Shown: positions 52,360 to 64,000 of the stretch, piece by piece
Layout: every line of letters starts with the position of its first letter
Position numbering within the stretch: position 1 is the first letter of the stretch
NCBI GenBank assembly: GCA_012295275.1
Contig: CM022666.1
Coordinates: forward strand, 5,546,850 to 5,610,849
Origin: Chrysomallon squamiferum
Taxonomy: Eukaryota > Mollusca > Gastropoda > Neomphalida > Peltospiridae
Direction of reading: 5' to 3'
Length of the DNA: 64,000 bases
Notes under the pieces: generated by a model
Told to the model about the DNA's origin: nothing
The model's input: only the letters and a program-made list of their open reading frames with translations
The model's database searches: none
Program-made: the position numbers and the translations under genes

Positions 52360-53640
52360 GTATTATGTGATATTATACGAACTTGAAAAAACTGAATATC
52401 GCGGTTAAGAAAGTCACGGAATTCAAATTTGTTACTTCAATCAGAGCTCCGCTCCTTTTATTTTTAAGCGATGAATTCAGAATGCGTAACTTTAATTGTC
52501 ACTTCAAATGACATCCGCTCTTTTATATTTAAGCTATGGAATTGAACTTGCGTAACTTTAATTATTACTACAATCACATCCGCTCCTTTTATTGTTTCCG
52601 CTAAGTTTTCAACTCCATGGCGTTGTTATAAAAAGAGCTGCATTTTGGTAATTATAGACGTGCTTCACAACAGCTAGCTCTGATTAGCACATTATTTTGT
52701 TTTTCATTCATTCATTCGGTAATTAAAGTACTGCTGACGTGTCAGAAAGCGTGCCTGTCGTAGACGTGCTTGCTCTGATTACCACGTTAATTTTATTCAA
52801 GGTTCCAGGTTCAAAGGTAATTAAAGAGAGACGTAAGCGAAGAAAACAGTCAAGACGAAATATCAGTCAGGCGGGGAAACCAATATTTTGTCTTCTTTCC
52901 CCGTATGACCTTTCTCGTATCATTAATCAGAATTACTTAAACGTATGTTTTATGATTGTTTAATGTATTATTATCAAGTCACCTGTATATCATAATTAAA
53001 TAATTAACGTGAACCTTAACTGGTGTTTTGGTTATTTCTCTATTGGATAAATAGACTTATCGATTTATAGAGATTGCTGTCAGTTTAGCGTTTATATTCT
53101 TTGTTAGGTGGCCAGTAAAACACATTGTTACCCTAGACTGAGCTATAATAAAACATACAACGTGTTTAAAAATGTGAGCCACGTGACAGGAACATAAAAG
53201 TTGGGGCTATCGTCCGGGATTTTTCAAATAATTAATTTAGGGGCTCGTTTTCTAAAATTCTTATGGAATTATTTATTTAGATGTATTGAGTATTTTCTCA
53301 GTTTAATGACAGCTAATTTATGTTTATATCCACTTGAGAAAACACAACACAACAAAATAATAACGATATTAAAATAAACAAGTCAAAACGGAGAAATTAT
53401 TATGGATTAAGATACATTGAACAATGCTAGTGTAACGTTTATCAAAAGAGCCAAGAGGGCTGAGCTATTAGAATTGTAAATATTCATAACAAACATTTCA
53501 ACTGCCCAGTGAAACAAGACAGAGCAAACCAGAGAAATTTTAACAGAGACTTTGTTTGGCGATTCTGTAGATAACGAGAGTGGGGGGAGTAACTCCGAGT
53601 GTGGCAGAATCAGTATAGGTGTGTGCATATTGAGACTGTG
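52360..53640 (+). mobile_element. Decayed LTR-retroelement piece in gene 3's 5' region
   Basis: This stretch has no counterpart at genes 1 and 2. At about 53200-53222, TTGGGGCTATCGTCCGGGAT closely resembles a primer-binding site complementary to the tRNA-Pro 3' end, as used by many LTR elements. An AATAAA-like signal lies before it, as expected inside an LTR. From about 53400 a broken + frame (TLNNASVTFIKRAKRAELLE, later LFGDSVDNESGGSNSECG) looks like the start of a decayed gag, with stops. The element runs straight into gene 3 intron sequence. No pol or second LTR is seen. Confidence 0.45.
52625..52800 (+). promoter_or_regulatory. Diverged TATA and TNF-leader-like stretch
   Basis: TATAAAAAG near 52630. 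Further on, GTCAGAAAGCGTGCCTGTCG and GTAGACGTGCTT near 52739-52772 resemble the conserved TNF first exon. Upstream, a unit of about 60 bases (GCTCC-TTTTAT...CGTAACTTTAATT) is repeated about three times (52436-52600). Possibly an older promoter copy. Confidence 0.35.
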
Positions 53641-53758
53641 TACGGGTGCGTGTGTGTGTGTATTTATCTTGGTATTATTTATTACTAATAATTTTCTTTT
53701 CTTCTTTTCGTCATGTTTTACAGACTACTTCTGAAGGAAATAAAAGTTGTTACACAAA

Positions 53759-54840
53759 ATGGTACCAATTCGTCCAGTCATTGGCATTCCTCTTATGGTA
53801 CTAAGCTTCATACTCATCAGTTTCATTGTATCTGTAACATTAAAAGAATTTCTGAACAGAGAAACCAACTTGTTGTTTGACAAGGAACTGTGTGTGAAAA
53901 TCTCGTGCAAACCAGGAGAAAACTGTTGTGATGACAAATCTACGACCAGAACCAGGAACAATACCACGTATTGCTGTTACAGAGATGGAGAAAAAGTGAT
54001 CAGTGAAATTATGAAAAAGGTAAATTCTGTATTTAATTCTAGAAACTTAAAAAATAATAATGTTTTCTGTAGATATGAAATTAAGAAACAGGTAAATTCT
54101 CTATAAGAATAATAAAAAGTTAAATTCATTATAAACGAAATTATAATATTAGAATTATGAAAAGGAGAAATTAATAGTGCTGAAACATATTTATAAATTT
54201 AAAACTGTTTATTGTGGACTAGTTTCAAATTGGTTATTAACATTCTTTTTAGAAACTGAGTGAAAGTCATACAAAAGCTGAGAAAAGTGGTAAGTTAACA
54301 CAGACACATATACACACACACAGAAACACGTAAAAAGACAAAGTCGCTGAAACACAGACACACACAAACAGAAACACTCATGCACACATTATTAAACATC
54401 AACACAAAATGTTGTAATTATGTATTTGTATGTACGTGCATATTTGTGTACAGTATATGTATGTAAACATGTACAAGTGTATATTCATGTGTGTGTGTGA
54501 GTGCATGTTTCAGAACCAAAACTAAAGCAGATCAGAGATGTCGCTCATGTTTTGAATTTAGATAATTAAAACAATATGTACGACTCTATGTATGTATGAA
54601 TCTATATATTTATATATATTTCAGAACAAAAACTGAAACAGATCAGAGAGGTCGCTAATCGTCTGAATAATGAAAACAATGTGAAGACATCAGCTCATCT
54701 ACAAATGGAAGTGAATGCAACATATGACAAAGGTAAGAAAACAAATAGTAGTAGCTAGAGTAGTAGTTGTACTAGAGTAGTAGTAGCAGTAGTAGAGTAC
54801 TAGTAATAGTAGAGTAGTAGTAGTACTAGAGTACTAGTAA

Positions 54841-54896
<56 letters not shown>

Positions 54897-55232
54897 TTTT
54901 AGTAGGTGAGTAATAAATGTGGTAGTAAAAGTAATAGTAGATTTCAGAAACATGACACTTATAAAATAGAGTACAGAGATAAGTAGTAGTACAGAAATAA
55001 GATTAAACTTGAGAGTAGTAGTAGCAGATTAAACAGAAAGTAGATAATACTATACTAGAGTACTAGTAATATTCATAAAATAAATAAATAAATAAATAAG
55101 CAAGTTGGACACCAAGCAAGACACACAAACATTGTTTATTTAGTTGTTTAATTTGTTTTCAGTGCTCACGTTACGGTTTAGAAATGTTTTCTAACAACTT
55201 TACTAGATAAGTACGTAATCATACACACATTA

Positions 55233-55286
<54 letters not shown>

Positions 55287-55350
55287 TATTTAGTTGTTTA
55301 ATTTGTTTTCAGTGCTCACGTTACGGTTTAGAAATGTTTTTTCTAACAAC

Positions 55351-55391
<41 letters not shown>

Positions 55392-56906
55392 TTATTATTA
55401 TTATCATCATCATCATCATCATTATTATTTTGACTGGGAGGGCATTTGTCCGTATCTAATTTCAATTTCTTTCAGTGTTTTGTTTTTTTAATTCTTTTTT
55501 ATTTATTATTTATTGACTTATTTTACTTTTATTGTTCAGTTAATTTTGTGGGAGTTTTGCCTAAAGTGTTTCTCTTTATTTCTTAAATTTAATTTTGACT
55601 GTGAATATAATAACATATTTACTTTCTTCCTACTACTGTGTCCGTTTGTTTATTACACCTTAATGTGTTTCAGTAGATTAGATGGAACATTTTTATTTTA
55701 TTAAATAGTCCTATTTTATTTAATTATAACAAATCTTACAGACGAGAGAAGTCAAAGTAATTTTAAATATTTATTTCATATCAGTTTTAATTTTGAAATA
55801 CAGTACTATTATAATTTTATTCAACATTGTTGATAATCAACCGAATATCTTTACTGTCTTGAACCTGAAATCAGCTTTCTGAAAAGTGACTGTCATTTTC
55901 GCCAAGTTACAATGATAATGTATTCAGCTGAACCAGTGAGATAGAACAAACTGCTCTTAGTACATAAACAAGATTAAACTTGAGAGAATAGCGTGTTAGG
56001 CACATTACTTTTATTCCGTATATCGGCTCGTCTACAAATGGATGTCACAGCAACATATGACAAAAGTAAGAAAACAAATAGTAGAGGCAGGGTTAGCAGC
56101 AGTAGTAGTAGAAGTAGTAGTAGTAGTAGTAGATTACTCGTAATAGTAGTAGTAGAGCAGTAGTAGTAGTAGTAGAGTAGTAGTATTAGAAGCAGAGTAA
56201 TTGTACTGTGTTAAAAGAGGTAATTTGATAATAAATATGGTAGTAGTAAAATAGAAGTAAAAGTAGTAGTTGGTCTGGTAAAAGTAGTTGTAGTAGTAAT
56301 CACATAGTTATTAGTAGTGGTTAGGAAATAATAGAAGAAATTGTGGTAACAATAGTATTAGCACGTTAATAGTAAAAATATCAATGATGATACTAAAGTA
56401 GTCAATAGCAGGAGTTTGTAGTAGTTATAGAAATATATTAGTAATATTAACTACAACTGTTGACAATTTAAAATAAAAATATTATTTAAAAGTCATTTAT
56501 TCTTACAAACTTTTCAGACACACCGAAGCCTCTCATCAAATGGACGTCGTCTGGTAAAAGATCGTTTGTGAAAGGAGCTGCTGCTGTTGTCGCTGACGGG
56601 ATTCAAGTCAAACACGCTGCTTACTACTTCATATACAGCAACGTTTTATTCCATGACAACCAAATCAGACACCTTGAATACCCTAGACTGTGTCACTCAA
56701 TTGAAAAATATCCAAATTATGAAGTCCTCTACAGAAATCCTCAAACAACATGCAAAGTACGAAGAGACAAGGAACGTTTTGTTGCTTCCTACATTGGAGC
56801 TGTTTACTACCTGAAAGCCAACGACACTGTAGTGGTGAGAACATCAGTTGTGAAGAACATTTTGAGAGATCCTGAGACAACCTACTTTGGCCTGTATATG
56901 CTTTGA
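53759..56906 (+). CDS. TNF superfamily ligand, gene 3 (type II membrane protein)
   Basis: Paralogue of genes 1 and 2. Coding exons are 53759-54019, 54253-54289, 54625-54732 and 56518-56906; all phases agree and the product is about 264 residues. ATG 53759 is just inside the exon that opens after the acceptor at 53723. Tail, hydrophobic anchor and the six-cysteine module match the other copies. The stalk carries an Asn-Ala-Thr sequon. The TNF domain begins DTPKPLIKW, keeps both loop cysteines (LCHS and TTCKV) and ends YFGLYML. The duplicate stalk exon at 54514 has an in-frame TAA and no donor, so it is dead here. Intron 4 is long (about 1.8 kb), rich in (AGT)n and (TTA)n and carries a second partial copy of the preceding exon (about 56029-56068). 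The 5' side differs from genes 1 and 2: the second non-coding exon is missing and a decayed LTR-type fragment sits between promoter and first coding exon. Confidence 0.87.
54514..54573 (+). pseudogene. Dead duplicate stalk exon of TNF gene 3
   Basis: Acceptor TTTCAG is kept. The frame meets TAA after LNLDN and the donor GT is gone. Confidence 0.65.
54733..54960. repeat. (AGT)n after the stalk exon of TNF gene 3
   Basis: (AGT)n begins within about 20 bases of the donor. The same is seen after the stalk exons of gene 1 (9420-9600) and gene 2 (34150-34290). Confidence 0.95.
56029..56068 (+). pseudogene. Partial second copy of the stalk exon in gene 3 intron 4
   Basis: Repeats the 3' end of the stalk exon (HLQMDVTATYDK type) including its gtaagaaa donor and the following (AGT)n, but has no acceptor. 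It is closer to gene 1 than to gene 3's own exon (Val-Thr rather than Val-Asn), which suggests a duplication or conversion tract. Confidence 0.6.
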
Positions 56907-57829
56907 GAGGCCTGAATTATAATTGGGAATATATAATTTTTTCATGCTGTTTGTGTTGTAGTTTTTTTTTTTTTTTTTTTGGGGGGGGTGTGTTTCTTTA
57001 GATTAATGTTTCTCAGAAGTAACAAATAAGATTGTTGAAGAACTGAGCTTTTCACCCAGGCTGTAAATTGTTCGTCAAAATCAACAGACTAAGCGGACCG
57101 GATGGGAACATTGCTCATCATACAAAAAAAACCTTCATTTTTCATTAATCAACAATTTTTACTACAGAAAAACATACGAGTAAGACCTGCTTTGGAGACA
57201 GGGAATTTTTTCTCTGTGTTCGGTAAAAAGACATTTTCTATAATAAAAAAATGTTGGAGTCGTGGTTTATTATTATCACTGATATCAACATGACTGGAAC
57301 CGCTGCTGGCTTGTACTTTATGAAGAAATTAGGACAAAACACCCATAGAAATGAATACTTGAAAAACTTGATGTATTCAGTATGAACATCTATGTATTTT
57401 CTTTAAATAGCAGACATTCATGACAAATAAATAATTTCAAATACTCAAATATAATAATATCAGTTTCTAATTTATTCATCTGATTTTATGAGATAAATAA
57501 ATAAATAAGAATGAGCGATCAGTTGACAAAACCATGCTGTTTGTCCAGGACAGATTTGTATCACTGGAACCCGAGAGTCATGAATACTAACAAGTAATAG
57601 ATAGTTTTGTGTTACCTGCCTCCAATAACAATATTACAAAATATATTTACAACATATACACACAGACACATATACATACATATATTTATTATTTAAAACG
57701 TTTTTTATACTGTAATAACATTATTTGGATAGTTGCCAGTGTTTTGAATAACAAAATATTAACAGTATTTTGTTGGCTTGTTTCCAACTCCTTGAACATT
57801 TACGAGAAGTAATGAATATTAATTTAGTT

Positions 57830-58050
57830 CGGGGACTGGGCTTTCCACCCAAGCTATAAATAGTTGTCACGTCACTAGTTGTCACGTCAACCGTATTACT
57901 ATTAGACGGTTTTAGAAAGTATGAATGCATTATTATTTTTAAGAATAAATAAATCTGCTCTTGTGGTTGTTGTTGTTATTGTTGTTGAAAATAAATATAA
58001 ACACCGATACTTTTTTAATTTTTATTATTATTAATTTTTAGGTGTGTTCA
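57830..58050 (-). repeat. Dispersed element (reverse copy, gene 3 flank)
   Basis: As at 11870, nearly identical through CTATAAATAG and both GTCACGTCA motifs. Confidence 0.65.
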
Positions 58051-58299
58051 TTAACAAAGCAGTAACTAGGTCACGAACGCCGTTTGCAAGACAGTGCACC
58101 CATTCATAAGACTGTTTTAAAAATGTGTGTGTGTGTGTTTGTGTGTTTCTGAAGATTAAGGTTTCTGAGAATAAATAACATTCTTCTAGAAGTGAGTTTT
58201 CCATCCAGGCTATAAATTGTACGTCATAATCAGAAATAAATAAAGATTGTAAAACAACAAGAAAAAAAAAAGAAAAAAAATCAAAGGCAAAAATATAAT

Positions 58300-59648
58300 T
58301 AATTAAAAAGAACGGTAAAAAATAAATAAGCACGATAGTATGATAGTAAGTGATATACTTGTCGTAAGAGCTTTTTTTTTTCTGTTGTTGTCTGTATTAT
58401 TCCAGCTGACCTCTGCTCTGAATAATGTGATACAGTTAACTTCAAAGATCAATTAAACTGACATAAAAGTATGTACGTGTGTATAAAATGAATTTGTAGA
58501 TATTCCACAATGAACATTTACCCATCTTAATTGATTTTATCCAATCAGTTGAATAACTTTACATATTAACATTTTCCACGGCGTCACTGACAGTCACTGA
58601 TATTTTTGTAAATTCGCCACAGTGTTTTCAAGGACCTTAAAAGTTTTGGAAAATTATGTCCAAGCCGTAAATAAAATGTATGAAAAACTGGTTTGTCTCA
58701 CTAATATTTAGGCCCGACCTAACGCCCTGTTTTAGCCAATATAGCGTAGCCAACGAAAATGGTTCCGTTTTCAGGCTGTCTGAGCAAACCCATAAGGAGT
58801 AGTATTTCGGGCATTTTAAAGTTATGGAAATAAGAAGAAAGTAACACGAAAACTTTTTGTGAAGCAATATTTCTGTAGTCATGTCCACTCCAAGAACAAA
58901 AGCTGTCCCAAAACTAATCCTACATCTGCAGTTATTTGTAAAGAGGCATGCGCGGAGATGTGACAGGAAGTTATTAATTAACATAATTTATATATATAAT
59001 CATGCATTTCATCAGACGTTGTTCTCTGCTTTTTAAATAAGAATTTTTTTAATAATTTCAGTTTTTATTATCTCTGAAGTGTCAAGAACGTTGTATTTAC
59101 GTTTATATGAGATGGAAATATCACCAACGTAGAATGAAATTTACACACTGCTGTCAAAAATACGTGATTGGTTACAGGATTTGCTTGGCTGGTCCTAATG
59201 TAGTAAATATTATGTAAATTATTATACTACTCGTAGTTTATTAATATGATTACTGTGTTTTTTAATTTAACGACGTCACTAAATACATTTTTAATCAACC
59301 GTTATATGACTAAATATTTACTGTTAAAGACCACATAGATATATATCGTAAGATAAAATTCTACTCCGGAAAACAACGCACGCTACTCTGTTTTGAAAAA
59401 AAGCCAGGAATAATTCATATATATATATATATATATAATTGCATAGCTTAATCTACATAATATTTATGTATATAATAAATAAATAAACAGTACAACAAAA
59501 ATAACTTTTTAATAACTAAATGGAAAATAAAATATATTGCAGTCATTTGTCTGATTATCACACATCTTTCCTCCAAACGGTTTCTTCATAGGAAAAGTTT
59601 CGAAAACTAACAGACGGATAGAGTTCTCTGAAAAAAAGAAATAAAAAT

Positions 59649-59717
<69 letters not shown>

Positions 59718-59900
59718 AAGAAGAAAGGAATAGTAGTGATGATAATGAATACTCAGTATATATCGTTGGAGCTACTAAGAAAATTCGATTAAATGAAATA
59801 CAAATATTAAACGTATTTTAAAATATTGGTAATTATTTTTATTTTTATCTCTTTCTCTGCCCATCCAGTCTTTCCCCAGTTCCGTTGTTTCTCTGTATAA
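58300..59900. other. Gene 3 3' flank, no gene recognised
   Basis: Matches 36080-36960 and in part 12600-14100. A minus-strand open frame at 58637-58984 (115 codons) is conserved in part at 36099-36356 but shows no known domain. Confidence 0.5.
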
Positions 59901-59953
59901 TCTATGTAAATTGTCTCCCTTTATTAGTACTCTCTCTCTCTCTCTCTCTCTAG

Positions 59954-60046
<93 letters not shown>

Positions 60047-60371
60047 CGTGTGTTGTTTATTTTATTTTACATTATTCTTGCAGTTTTATGCAGTTTTATA
60101 AAGAAACAATTTATTATTAAGAATAACGATATAATTTACACATAAATTATCAGAGCATTCATCGTAAAAAAAAACAGTAGTATATGATACCACTGCCCGG
60201 TCACAGCTCATTCTCTTTATGGACATATAATAAATTGTGATTAAACAACAATTACACATTCCACCAGCAGTAGATACCAATGTCTATAACTAACACAACT
60301 GTTCCTGAAACTATTCCAATAGTTACGTAAAAAAACCTCTGAAATAAACAGCAACAAATCATATAAATAGA

Positions 60372-60422
<51 letters not shown>

Positions 60423-60796
60423 CAGCAAAATTATTAAATAAAAATATGATCTTAAAAACTTAAGATTTTCTCTGTTTTCCAGATTGAAAACTTTTCGTTT
60501 CTTTCTCGTACTCTGTACTATGACTCTGTGTCTCACTCAAACGCACGTACGCACACACACACACATCGAACAGTGAATACCTTTCTTCGCCTTTTACTTA
60601 TTTATGTATTTACTTATTTATTTATGTATTTATAGTGCACTAAATCAGCTGTAGAGTATTTATAATTATAGTCAATTCTGTTACAATTAGTAGTATCTCT
60701 CTGAAATACTCTTTACATTATCCTGTTGAAAACTAATCTTTGTTTTCTCGTTGTATTAAATATTTCTCAGGTATTCTCGACTTTTGTACGTTTGAG

Positions 60797-60891
<95 letters not shown>

Positions 60892-60969
60892 ATATTGAGA
60901 AGATTTATTTGCATACATTATCACACACACAGTATTTCTATAATACAAACTAGTGAATCATCTTGACAG

Positions 60970-61069
60970 CTGATGATGAAGGTAACGATGACGTATTTAG
61001 AGAGAAAACTGAAAACCTAAAACTCTGTTTGAAGATATTGGACTAGGTGTTAAGAATTTCTGTATTCAG
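60970..61069 (+). pseudogene. Exon A copy with 1-base deletion
   Basis: 100 rather than 101 bases; one A is lost after ACTGAAAA, which shifts the frame to TAG. The donor gtgagc is intact. Confidence 0.65.
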
Positions 61070-61664
61070 GTGAGCATTAAGTTTACCTGTCTCTGCACAG
61101 GTGTGTGAAATTTTGGGTACTGGTTTGGAATGTGTTAATGTATGTTTGTGAGTATGTCTATGCATGTGTGAGTGTACATGCATATGCACATCGTGTTTGT
61201 GTGCATGTTTCTGTGTGTGGTATGTGTCTATACATGTGTGTTTTGTATGTAATGGTAGGTATGTGTATGCCTGTCTCTATGTGTTTACATGTTTGTGTTT
61301 GATAGATAATTCTGTACTAGGTAGGTTAATCGTGGCGAATACTCGTTTTTATTGATGTAGTACAACAGACGTCTGTATTACGTGTATTTGTGTGTGTGTT
61401 TATATATGTATATTAGTGTATATCAGTGCAGAAGTCTAGACAGAGAATATTAAGGAAGATAACTCTTTCGTACTTAAGGACCATTTTCTCAAATAATGAT
61501 CGTTGTTGTTGTTGTTATTGTGATATCTTTGTCATCATTATTATTTATATTTTTAAGGATTTTACCGCTATTGTTGTTGTTATTATTATTGTTATTATAA
61601 TTATTGTTGTTTATGACATTTTTTGGCAGTTAATATTTTGTTTCAATTTTTATTTTTCATCCAG

Positions 61665-61728
61665 GTAGTCCAAACACTTTTTATACCAAATGCAGTTAAC
61701 ACTGTAGTTGTGTGTCTCCTTTTGCTTA
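61665..61728 (+). pseudogene. Exon B truncated by (TTA)n (locus 3)
   Basis: VVQTLFIPNAV then a (TTA)n array, with the same junction as at 15578. Confidence 0.65.
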
Positions 61729-61804
61729 TTATTATTATTATTATTATTATTATAATTATTATTATACTTATTATTATTATTTTTATTATTATTATACTTA
61801 TTAC

Positions 61805-61866
<62 letters not shown>

Positions 61867-62262
61867 TTCTATTATTATTATATCCATTGTTTATTATTAT
61901 TATTATTATTTATGTATGTATGTATATATATGTATGTATGAGAGTGTATATATATATATATATATATATTTCTGGTTGATATGTGTATCCATGTTTATAT
62001 GTCCGTGTCTATTAATAAATGAGTATTAGTGTAAGCTTGTTGTGCATATATATATATATATACTAAGGAAGATAACTCTTTAATAATCAAGGACCTTTAT
62101 CTCAAAAAATGCTGGTTGTTGTTAATGTAATATCATTATTAGAATTATTTTTACTGTTATTGTTATTGCTGTTGTTACTGATAACTATTGTGATTGTAAT
62201 TATTGTTGTTGATAACATTTTTTGGTAGTTAATATTTTGTTTTAATTTTATTTTTCATCCAG

Positions 62263-62390
62263 GTATTCCAAACACTTTTTATCCCAAATGCAGTTGTCAC
62301 GGTAGTCTCCTTGTTCATGGCAGAATACACGTGTCAGAAGTCGTGCTTAGCTAGCAAAGTTTAAACAGACTGGGTCTCCATTACGATTTA
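62263..62390 (+). pseudogene. Exon B copy, frameshifted and without donor
   Basis: A deletion in the membrane segment (GTAGTCTCC for GTAGTTGTGTGTCTCC) shifts the frame, and the donor is ATAAGT. Confidence 0.65.
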
Positions 62391-62455
62391 ATAAGTGGTA
62401 TCTTTTTTAGATGTAACTGGAAAAAGGACAAAAGTTGCAGAATGACGTAATTTGA

Positions 62456-62720
62456 ACATCCAGGAATACGGTATTATTCCAGTACAGTACATACCATGTA
62501 ATTTATACATTCTAATATACAATATTAAAGATTATATAATAGGGTACAGTACATACCATGTAATTTACATATCCAGGGATACCGTATTAAAGATTAATAG
62601 AGTGCAGTAGATATCATGTAACTTATATACCAAGTGATACAGTATTATTCCAGTACGGTAACCTTAAAGATCGTTACAATACACTATGTATCCTGTAATA
62701 TTAAATATTCAGTATTGCAA
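62456..62720. repeat. 60-bp-type repeat array before exon C (locus 3)
   Basis: Same units as at 16297 between broken exons B and C. Confidence 0.8.
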
Positions 62721-62812
62721 ATACAATGTATTCAGTGTATGATATTATAAAACTGACATACTGTGATGTAAAATATACAGTGTATTTGAATATATATATT
62801 TTTAAATTTCAG

Positions 62813-62997
62813 AACGGATTCATAGACCTCCAAGCTGAAATGATCAACAGTCGACTTGTTTCTCATGCAGAACAAATAAACACAGTGGAACTTCCTTTGT
62901 ACCAGAGCTGGATGGCAGCGTATTTAGAACGTCATGAACGTGCACTGCAACTACACCAGCAGCAGCTGACAACACTGCAGTTTGTACACAATGAGAC
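62813..62997 (+). pseudogene. Truncated exon C (locus 3)
   Basis: Open and nearly identical to 29632 up to the Asn-Glu-Thr sequon, then replaced by unrelated sequence and a (TTA)n array. The cysteine-bearing C-terminal part and donor are missing. Confidence 0.7.
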
Positions 62998-63043
62998 ATT
63001 CAGATTATTCTGCTCAGTTTTAAATAAATTGATGTTTGTTATG

Positions 63044-63109
<66 letters not shown>

Positions 63110-63241
63110 GTTGTTAATGTTGCTGTTGCTGCTGTTGTTTGTATTAATTTATTCATTCATTTATTTATTTATTTGGTTTCTGATCATTATAGTTACTTTA
63201 GTGTTATCATTATGAGTTAAATTGTTGATTTGTTAAATTAA

Positions 63242-63281
<40 letters not shown>

Positions 63282-63356
63282 ACATTATATTTGAACTAAT
63301 CTTACCCCATGAAATTAATTCATTTTTTTTACTCTCTTTTTTTCATCTTTTAACAG

Positions 63357-63423
63357 ATCTGGTTTTGTCAGGCTAAGAATAATTTTCGAAACCAGCGAGG
63401 ATCAGACAATGAAAGATACATGA
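63357..63423 (+). pseudogene. Exon D copy (locus 3)
   Basis: SGFVRLRIIFETSEDQTMKDT and TGA after a T-rich AACAG acceptor. The exon itself is intact, but the exon C before it is truncated. Confidence 0.55.
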
Positions 63424-64000
63424 AAAGAAATTAATTTAAACCTAACAAAATTACATTGTGATATCTGTGCATAATTTGTATATTTTATAGACAGTATGTT
63501 AAATATTGCTGTTATATAACAATGTACATATCATATACTTATATAGATACGCCTACATACGTGCACATCCACACACACACACGTGTATCATGATTAAGTT
63601 TTAATAGTTATGCTGTCGTCCTTCACTGTTTGATTTGCTGTCTAAAAAAAAAAAAACGACAATAATAACAATGGTAGCTCACTGGAAACCTGCCCAGTAA
63701 ATTATCTTTAAAAGTAATTCTACCCGAGCAATGTTTATAAATATTTATTTTCTTAGCGACGCGGGTAATAAAAAATACCCGGCCCACGTGTTCAAGACAT
63801 TCACTGATTTCAGGCTGGGAAATGTGTACCTAAGGTTTGATTGCACCGATATCTTATTTCACAGTCTGCTTGAATCACGCGATCACTGTTATCTCTAGTC
63901 CATATAAGCACGTTGAACAACTGAAACATTTTAAAAAGAAATGATGAAAAATAAAAGTTTTTTTTTTTCTGTCAGATAGTAATCATAGATAATGTAGATA

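Noticed and set aside
52739-52963. 74-codon frame near the diverged TNF leader
   Set aside because: No ATG start, begins inside leader-like sequence, no homologue elsewhere in the window.
58637-58984. 115-codon minus-strand frame
   Set aside because: Only part is open in the duplicate at 36.1-36.4 kb, and no domain or splice context was seen.

Overview
This is AT-rich, intron-bearing metazoan DNA with GT-AG splice sites, single TATA boxes and very dense microsatellites: (GA)n, (CT)n, (TTA)n, (GT)n, (AGT)n, (TA)n and long ATTT-type tracts. There is no sign of operons, Shine-Dalgarno sites or prokaryotic gene density. The microsatellite style together with a tandem TNF-ligand family suggests a lophotrochozoan, most likely a mollusc and possibly a cephalopod. 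The phylum is an inference.

The core is a tandem cluster of tumour necrosis factor superfamily (TNFSF) ligand genes on the + strand. Three look complete: gene 1 (8322-10198), gene 2 (33044-34890) and gene 3 (53759-56906). Each encodes a type II membrane protein of about 264 residues: a short N-terminal tail, one membrane anchor, a six-cysteine juxtamembrane module, a short helical stalk and a C-terminal TNF homology domain ending in the aromatic-Gly-Leu-Tyr-x-Leu type signature. Phases agree across all introns (exons of 261, 37, 108 and 386-389 coding bases). Upstream, up to two non-coding exons and a TATA promoter are repeated with each copy, plus one orphan promoter at 45.3 kb.

Around these genes are many broken TNF pieces. 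There is a last-exon fragment (10741-10941), five decayed first/second-exon remnants (2.5, 5.0, 27.0, 41.3 and 48.7 kb), and four minus-strand pairs of exon-like TNF half-domains (25.6-26.4, 28.0-28.9, 42.6-43.4 and 50.4-50.9 kb). The locus appears to have grown by repeated block duplication, inversion and decay.

A second exon family, here called A, B, C, D (plus one hydrophobic exon E), lies on the + strand at 15.2-21.7, 29.6-29.9, 37.0-39.4 and 61.0-63.4 kb. Joined in phase it would give an acidic segment, a membrane helix, a Gln/His-rich helical segment with cysteines and a short C-terminus. I do not recognise it. No locus in the window carries a complete undamaged set; the defects are stops, frameshifts, lost splice sites and truncation by (TTA)n.

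Approximate block order: 0-5.3 kb spacer with two TNF remnants; 5.4-10.5 TNF gene 1; 10.7-15.2 3' flank; 15.2-21.7 A/B/E/D exons; 22-25.5 spacer; 25.5-29.0 minus-strand half-domains; 29.6 exon C; 30.2-34.9 TNF gene 2; 35-37 3' flank; 37-39.4 A/B/C; 39.4-42.4 spacer; 42.5-43.4 minus half-domains; 44.8-46.9 orphan TNF promoter and 5' exons; 46.9-50.2 spacer; 50.3-51 minus half-domains; 51.4-56.9 TNF gene 3 with a decayed LTR-element piece in its 5' intron; 56.9-61 3' flank; 61-63.4 A/B/C/D remnants; 63.5-64 spacer. No rRNA, tRNA or CRISPR was seen.
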